A program made the position numbers and the translations under genes. Shown piece after piece: positions 7,467 to 9,926 of a stretch of 9,926 nucleotides of DNA; the stretch's first letter is position 1, and every line of letters starts with the position of its first letter. This DNA comes from JAWPNA01 sp045402695. GTDB taxonomy: Bacteria > Acidobacteriota > Polarisedimenticolia > JACPZX01 > DASXTC01. The stretch spans positions 1-9,926 of the forward strand of contig JAWPNA010000322.1 in NCBI GenBank assembly GCA_045402695.1. The letters are read 5' to 3'. Under the pieces are notes generated by a model, which was given only the letters and a program-made list of their open reading frames with translations, was not told where the DNA came from and searched no databases.

Positions 7467-7594
7467 CAACAGGGCGAAGGCCGCACAACCGTCGAGGAGG
7501 CCAGCGCCCCGCCCTTCACCTTGAATGCGTAATAGCCCCCCGTTGCCGTGATGAACGCCACCAGCAGGGAGATGATGAGGATCGTGCGCTTCAT
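7466..7594 (-). CDS. Small membrane protein of 42 residues, unknown
   Basis: A short frame encodes 42 residues, beginning MKRTILIISLLVAFITATGG. Residues 5-19 are strongly hydrophobic, preceded by two basic residues, which suggests one membrane helix or an uncleaved signal anchor; the tail is KVKGGALASS followed by TVVRPSPC. GGGAGG at 7605-7610 lies 10 nt before the ATG, among the better Shine-Dalgarno matches in the window. The TGA stop overlaps the CPBP ATG as TGATG, and the mltG stop lies 46 nt upstream, so it fills the gap between two genes. I do not recognise the family. It might be a partner, regulator or substrate of the CPBP protease, or just a coupling ORF; no function can be assigned. 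Confidence 0.55.
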   Translation of the reverse strand: MKRTILIISLLVAFITATGGYYAFKVKGGALASSTVVRPSPC

Positions 7595-7604
7595 GCTCGC
7601 GACG

Positions 7605-7610
7605 CCTCCC
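7605..7610 (-). promoter_or_regulatory. Shine-Dalgarno (GGGAGG) of the 42-residue gene
   Basis: Read on the minus strand, GGGAGG lies 10 nt before the ATG at 7594 in the short gap after mltG. It is the main evidence that the small gene is translated, because no other start codon uses this site at proper spacing. Confidence 0.5.
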
Positions 7611-7640
7611 GCCTCGTGTCCGGGGGTTCCACGGTTGCAG

Positions 7641-8669
7641 TCACCGAGGTTGTCTCGCCGTGTCGAGCTCCTGGCGATACCGTCGCACAGCCCGTTCGTG
7701 GGCCTGGATGGTCGCGGAGAACTCGTGACGGCCGGGGCTGCTCACGACGAAATACAGATCGCTTGTGCCGGCAGGATTGAGCGCCGCGTCCAACGACCGC
7801 GCGCCGGGGCTGCAAATCGGCCCGGGCGGCAACCCGCGGGAGACGTAGGTGTTGTAGGGGGACGCGTACGACAGATCGGAGCGGTAGATCGTCCCCCGGT
7901 AGCGCCCGTCCCGCTGAAGGGAGTAGACGACGGTGGGATCGCATTGCAGCAACATGCCCAGCTTCAACCTGTTGACGAAGACCCCCGCGATCCGCGCTCG
8001 CTCGTCCTCCACGCTCGCCTCCTCCTCCACCAGCGACGCCAGTGTGACCGCGTCCCGCACGGAGAGCCCGAGATCCTTCATGCGCGCCAGTCGCTGCGGA
8101 GTGATCTCCTCACGGAACCGTTCCACCATCTCCTGCACGATCCGCTCCTCCGCCGTGCCGCGTGCGAAGAAGTACGTGTCGGGGAAAAGGTACCCTTCCA
8201 GGTCCTTGGCCTGAGCGTCCAGGTCGGCGATGAGCTGCACGCGGCGCGCCTCATTCAGGACAGCCCGTGCGGAGCCGAACCCGGCCGTTTCCACCAGGTC
8301 GGCCGTCTCAGCCAGGGTGAGCCCTTCCGGGATGGTCAGCTTGTGCACGACCACGTCGCCACGCTCGAGCTTGTCGAGGACCTGATGAAGAGTCTGCTGT
8401 CCCGTGAACTCGTACTCACCGGCGTGAATCTTCCCGCCCGCGCCGCGCAGCCGCATGAGTATCCTGAAGGCCAGCGCGCTGCGGATGACGCCCGCTTCGC
8501 GCAGCGTATCGGCGGCGGCCCGCGCGGGACGCCCCGGCTCAATCACGACGACACGCTTGCTTTCCTGGTATCCCTTGAACGGAAGCGCCGCGCGCCACGC
8601 GAACGAGCTGATTGCCGCCGCACAGCAGACGGTGGCGGCGCCGATGAAAAGGCCCGGGGCGATCCTCAT
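7641..8669 (-). CDS. mltG: Endolytic murein transglycosylase MltG (YceG-like)
   Basis: The protein has 342 residues, the usual size for the family. A hydrophobic N-terminal segment (about 5-28) anchors it in the inner membrane. A LysM-like subdomain follows (about 38-110), with HAGEYEF at 82-88 and TIPEGLTLAETADLV at 112-126. The catalytic domain has LEGYLFPDTY (157-166), ASLVEEEAS (211-219) with the catalytic Glu, VFVNRL (230-235), DPTVVY (244-249) and YNTYVSRGLPPGPICSPG (272-289). MltG cuts nascent glycan strands within the chain and is thought to set strand length and release them from the synthase. The ATG overlaps the ruvX stop (ATGA). Next to ruvX is a frequent position for mltG in bacterial genomes. 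The usual NPG of the last motif reads SPG here, a minor change. I see nothing suggesting loss of activity. Confidence 0.95.
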   Translation of the reverse strand: MRIAPGLFIGAATVCCAAAISSFAWRAALPFKGYQESKRVVVIEPGRPARAAADTLREAGVIRSALAFRILMRLRGAGGKIHAGEYEFTGQQTLHQVLDKLERGDVVVHKLTIPEGLTLAETADLVETAGFGSARAVLNEARRVQLIADLDAQAKDLEGYLFPDTYFFARGTAEERIVQEMVERFREEITPQRLARMKDLGLSVRDAVTLASLVEEEASVEDERARIAGVFVNRLKLGMLLQCDPTVVYSLQRDGRYRGTIYRSDLSYASPYNTYVSRGLPPGPICSPGARSLDAALNPAGTSDLYFVVSSPGRHEFSATIQAHERAVRRYRQELDTARQPR

Positions 8670-9091
8670 GCTTCGGCGCGCCGATGGCTGTCGAGGTAGC
8701 TCTGCAGAATGATCGCCGCCGCGATCTGGTTGATCACCTCGCGGCGTTTCCTGCGGGAGACATTCCCTTCCAGCAGCGACCGCTCAGCCTGGACGGTGGT
8801 GAGCCGTTCATCCCATGGGACCACGGGGATGCCGGCGGCGCCGGAGAGCTTGCCGGCGAAGGATCGCACACTTTCGGCGGCCGTCCCCTCCTCGCCCGAG
8901 AGCTTGAGCGGGAGCCCGACCACCATAAGCTCAACCCCGTTTTTGGAGACCAGGTCCGTGATGGCCGCGAAGTCGGCCTTCAGGTTGCGCCGCCTGATCG
9001 TGGTGATGGGCTGCGCGGTGAGGCCGAGCGAGTCGCTGATCGCTACACCGAGGGTGACCTCACCCACGTCCAACGCCATGATCCGCCCCAT
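8666..9091 (-). CDS. ruvX: RuvX/YqgF family Holliday junction resolvase-like protein
   Basis: The protein has 141 residues, normal for the family, with an RNase H-like fold. Seen are MALDVGEVTLGVAISD (5-20) with the first catalytic Asp (D8), VVGLPLKLSGEEG (57-69), WDERLTT (93-99) with Glu95, and a C-terminal INQIAAAIILQSYLD (120-134). In Bacillus and many other homologues the last motif begins with Asp (as in VIDKMAA), the third acidic ligand; here codon 8729-8731 is AAC, giving Asn121. RuvX proteins are linked to Holliday junction cleavage and to 16S rRNA 5'-end processing in E. coli. I chose the ATG at 9091 because GGGAGG at 9097-9102 lies 5 nt upstream; the frame stays open further upstream (to 9286), but that stretch overlaps the cytochrome gene and has no family similarity. 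Confidence 0.94.
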   Translation of the reverse strand: MGRIMALDVGEVTLGVAISDSLGLTAQPITTIRRRNLKADFAAITDLVSKNGVELMVVGLPLKLSGEEGTAAESVRSFAGKLSGAAGIPVVPWDERLTTVQAERSLLEGNVSRRKRREVINQIAAAIILQSYLDSHRRAEA

Positions 9092-9096
9092 GGGCG

Positions 9097-9102
9097 CCTC
9101 CC
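9097..9102 (-). promoter_or_regulatory. Shine-Dalgarno (GGGAGG) deciding the ruvX start
   Basis: Read on the minus strand, GGGAGG lies 5 nt before the ATG at 9091. It lies 17 nt before the next in-frame ATG (9079) and so supports the 141-residue form. It is in the 41-nt gap after the cytochrome gene. Confidence 0.6.
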
Positions 9103-9132
9103 GGGGGATCCATCGGCCTGTGCGGTTGCCGC

Positions 9133-9926
9133 TCAGTGCTTGATCTTGTCCCAGTACTTGAAAAAGACGAAGTCGGGACTGTTCTCTTTGGTGTGGCACG
9201 TGAAGCACTGGCGGGGCGCGACCTTGCCGAAGGAGGCCTGGGGGACCCGAATGTGCTCTCCGCCGTTGCCGTGACAGGCCTCGCACTGGACGTTTATCAA
9301 ATCCGGCGTCTGGCGCGCGTTGAGGAAACCCTCGGCCTGATCAGAGCCGGTAACGTGGCACTTGACGCACTCGGGGTTGAAATCCTGGTTGGCCTTCACG
9401 AGAGTGTCGAAGGCGCGGGCGTGCGCGCTCGCATACCAGATCTCATGCTCCTTGGAATGACATGTCGCGCAGGCCGTCGCCGTCAGGAATGGCTTGCCGG
9501 TGACCGGCTCTTCGGCTGCACCGGCGGAGCCGGCAATTGCGCCACGCCGCGCTATCTCGGAAGGGCCTCCGGCGCGAGAGAGAGATCCTCTGGCGGCCAC
9601 GGGCGCGCCCGCCCCTCCCGCCTTCGTCTTGTTGATCTCATTCACCTTGGCGACGGTACGGTCGATGAGCGCCTGCAGCGCCGGATCTTCCGGATAGCGC
9701 CTCGTCAGGACGATTGGCGAGCTGTAGAATCTGGGCACTGGATTGTCTTTCTGATCGGTGACGCGAAGTTCCCCGAGCCTCTTTCCTTGATCCCCGGCGT
9801 AGTAAGTCGGCACTTCTGCGATGTACTCGAGCATCCCGTTGGTGGAGATGCGGGCCCCGTAGGTCACCAGCGCGACGTGGATGCCTGGGGCAGCGCCCAG
9901 GACAGTTCCCAGATCGCGCTGGCTCA
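9133..9926 (-). CDS. Tetraheme cytochrome c (c554-like) fused to a metallophosphoesterase-like domain, 5' end missing
   Basis: The frame is open to the window edge, so only about 263 C-terminal residues are visible; the GTG at 9865-9867 is probably an internal Val. The first visible part, with LGAAPGIHVALVTYGAR and YAGDQGKRLGELRV, resembles the end of the calcineurin-like phosphoesterase domain in 5'-nucleotidase-type proteins. An Ala/Gly-rich linker (about 9490-9625) leads to four CxxCH heme sites: CATCH (9457-9471), CVKCH (9355-9369), CEACH (9271-9285) and CFTCH (9193-9207). WYASAHARAF after the first site contains a His that may serve as a distal ligand. The protein must be exported for heme attachment. 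Fusions of this type are known from Acidobacteriota, Deltaproteobacteria and related groups. The role is probably periplasmic electron transfer; substrate unknown. Confidence 0.9.
   Translation of the reverse strand, partial: SQRDLGTVLGAAPGIHVALVTYGARISTNGMLEYIAEVPTYYAGDQGKRLGELRVTDQKDNPVPRFYSSPIVLTRRYPEDPALQALIDRTVAKVNEINKTKAGGAGAPVAARGSLSRAGGPSEIARRGAIAGSAGAAEEPVTGKPFLTATACATCHSKEHEIWYASAHARAFDTLVKANQDFNPECVKCHVTGSDQAEGFLNARQTPDLINVQCEACHGNGGEHIRVPQASFGKVAPRQCFTCHTKENSPDFVFFKYWDKIKH

Noticed and set aside
9092..9286. N-terminal extension of RuvX up to 9286.
   Set aside because: The extra 65 residues are the cytochrome gene read in another frame, and a good Shine-Dalgarno with family-like start exists at 9091.

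Overview
The window looks like a piece of a high-GC Gram-negative chromosome (GC roughly mid-60s percent by eye). All genes supported here lie on the minus strand, so transcription runs from the right end of the window to the left. The gene families fit an Acidobacteriota, Myxococcota or similar deep-branching environmental bacterium: a Gld-like ABC exporter with a DUF4340 protein, a phosphoesterase fused to a multiheme cytochrome, a DUF721/DciA-like protein, and CPBP, MltG and RuvX. The lineage is inference from gene content only. I saw no mobile element, CRISPR array, tRNA, rRNA or phage gene.

Layout in transcription order (right to left). (1) 9133-9926: C-terminal part of a secreted or periplasmic protein joining a metallophosphoesterase-like tail to a tetraheme c-type cytochrome module; its 5' end is outside the window. 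(2) 7466-9091: a cell-wall and housekeeping cluster of ruvX, mltG (ATGA overlap with ruvX), a previously easy-to-miss 42-residue membrane peptide gene, and a CPBP-family membrane protease whose ATG overlaps the small gene's stop (TGATG). (3) 5937-6485: a DUF721 (DciA-like) protein with its own plausible sigma70-type promoter. (4) 88-5828: a tight five-part unit made of an ABC ATPase, an ABC-2 permease, a GldG-like extracytoplasmic subunit, a DUF4340 membrane-anchored protein, and an exported cyclophilin-like protein with an unusual active site. Junctions in this unit are overlaps or gaps of at most 4 nt. A strong promoter match (perfect TTGACA, 17-bp spacer, extended -10) sits just upstream of it.

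The last unit is the most system-like part of the window. Its ATPase, permease and GldG-like protein should form one membrane complex, DUF4340 is a habitual partner, and the cyclophilin-like protein would act on the far side of the membrane. The substrate of such complexes outside gliding Bacteroidetes is not established. Other points worth attention are the replacement of the last catalytic aspartate in RuvX by asparagine, the small membrane gene before the CPBP protease, and a 16-codon leader frame ending in an ATGA overlap with the ABC ATPase start. Most of the window is recognisable family content; I do not see a clear-cut novel defence or mobile system.
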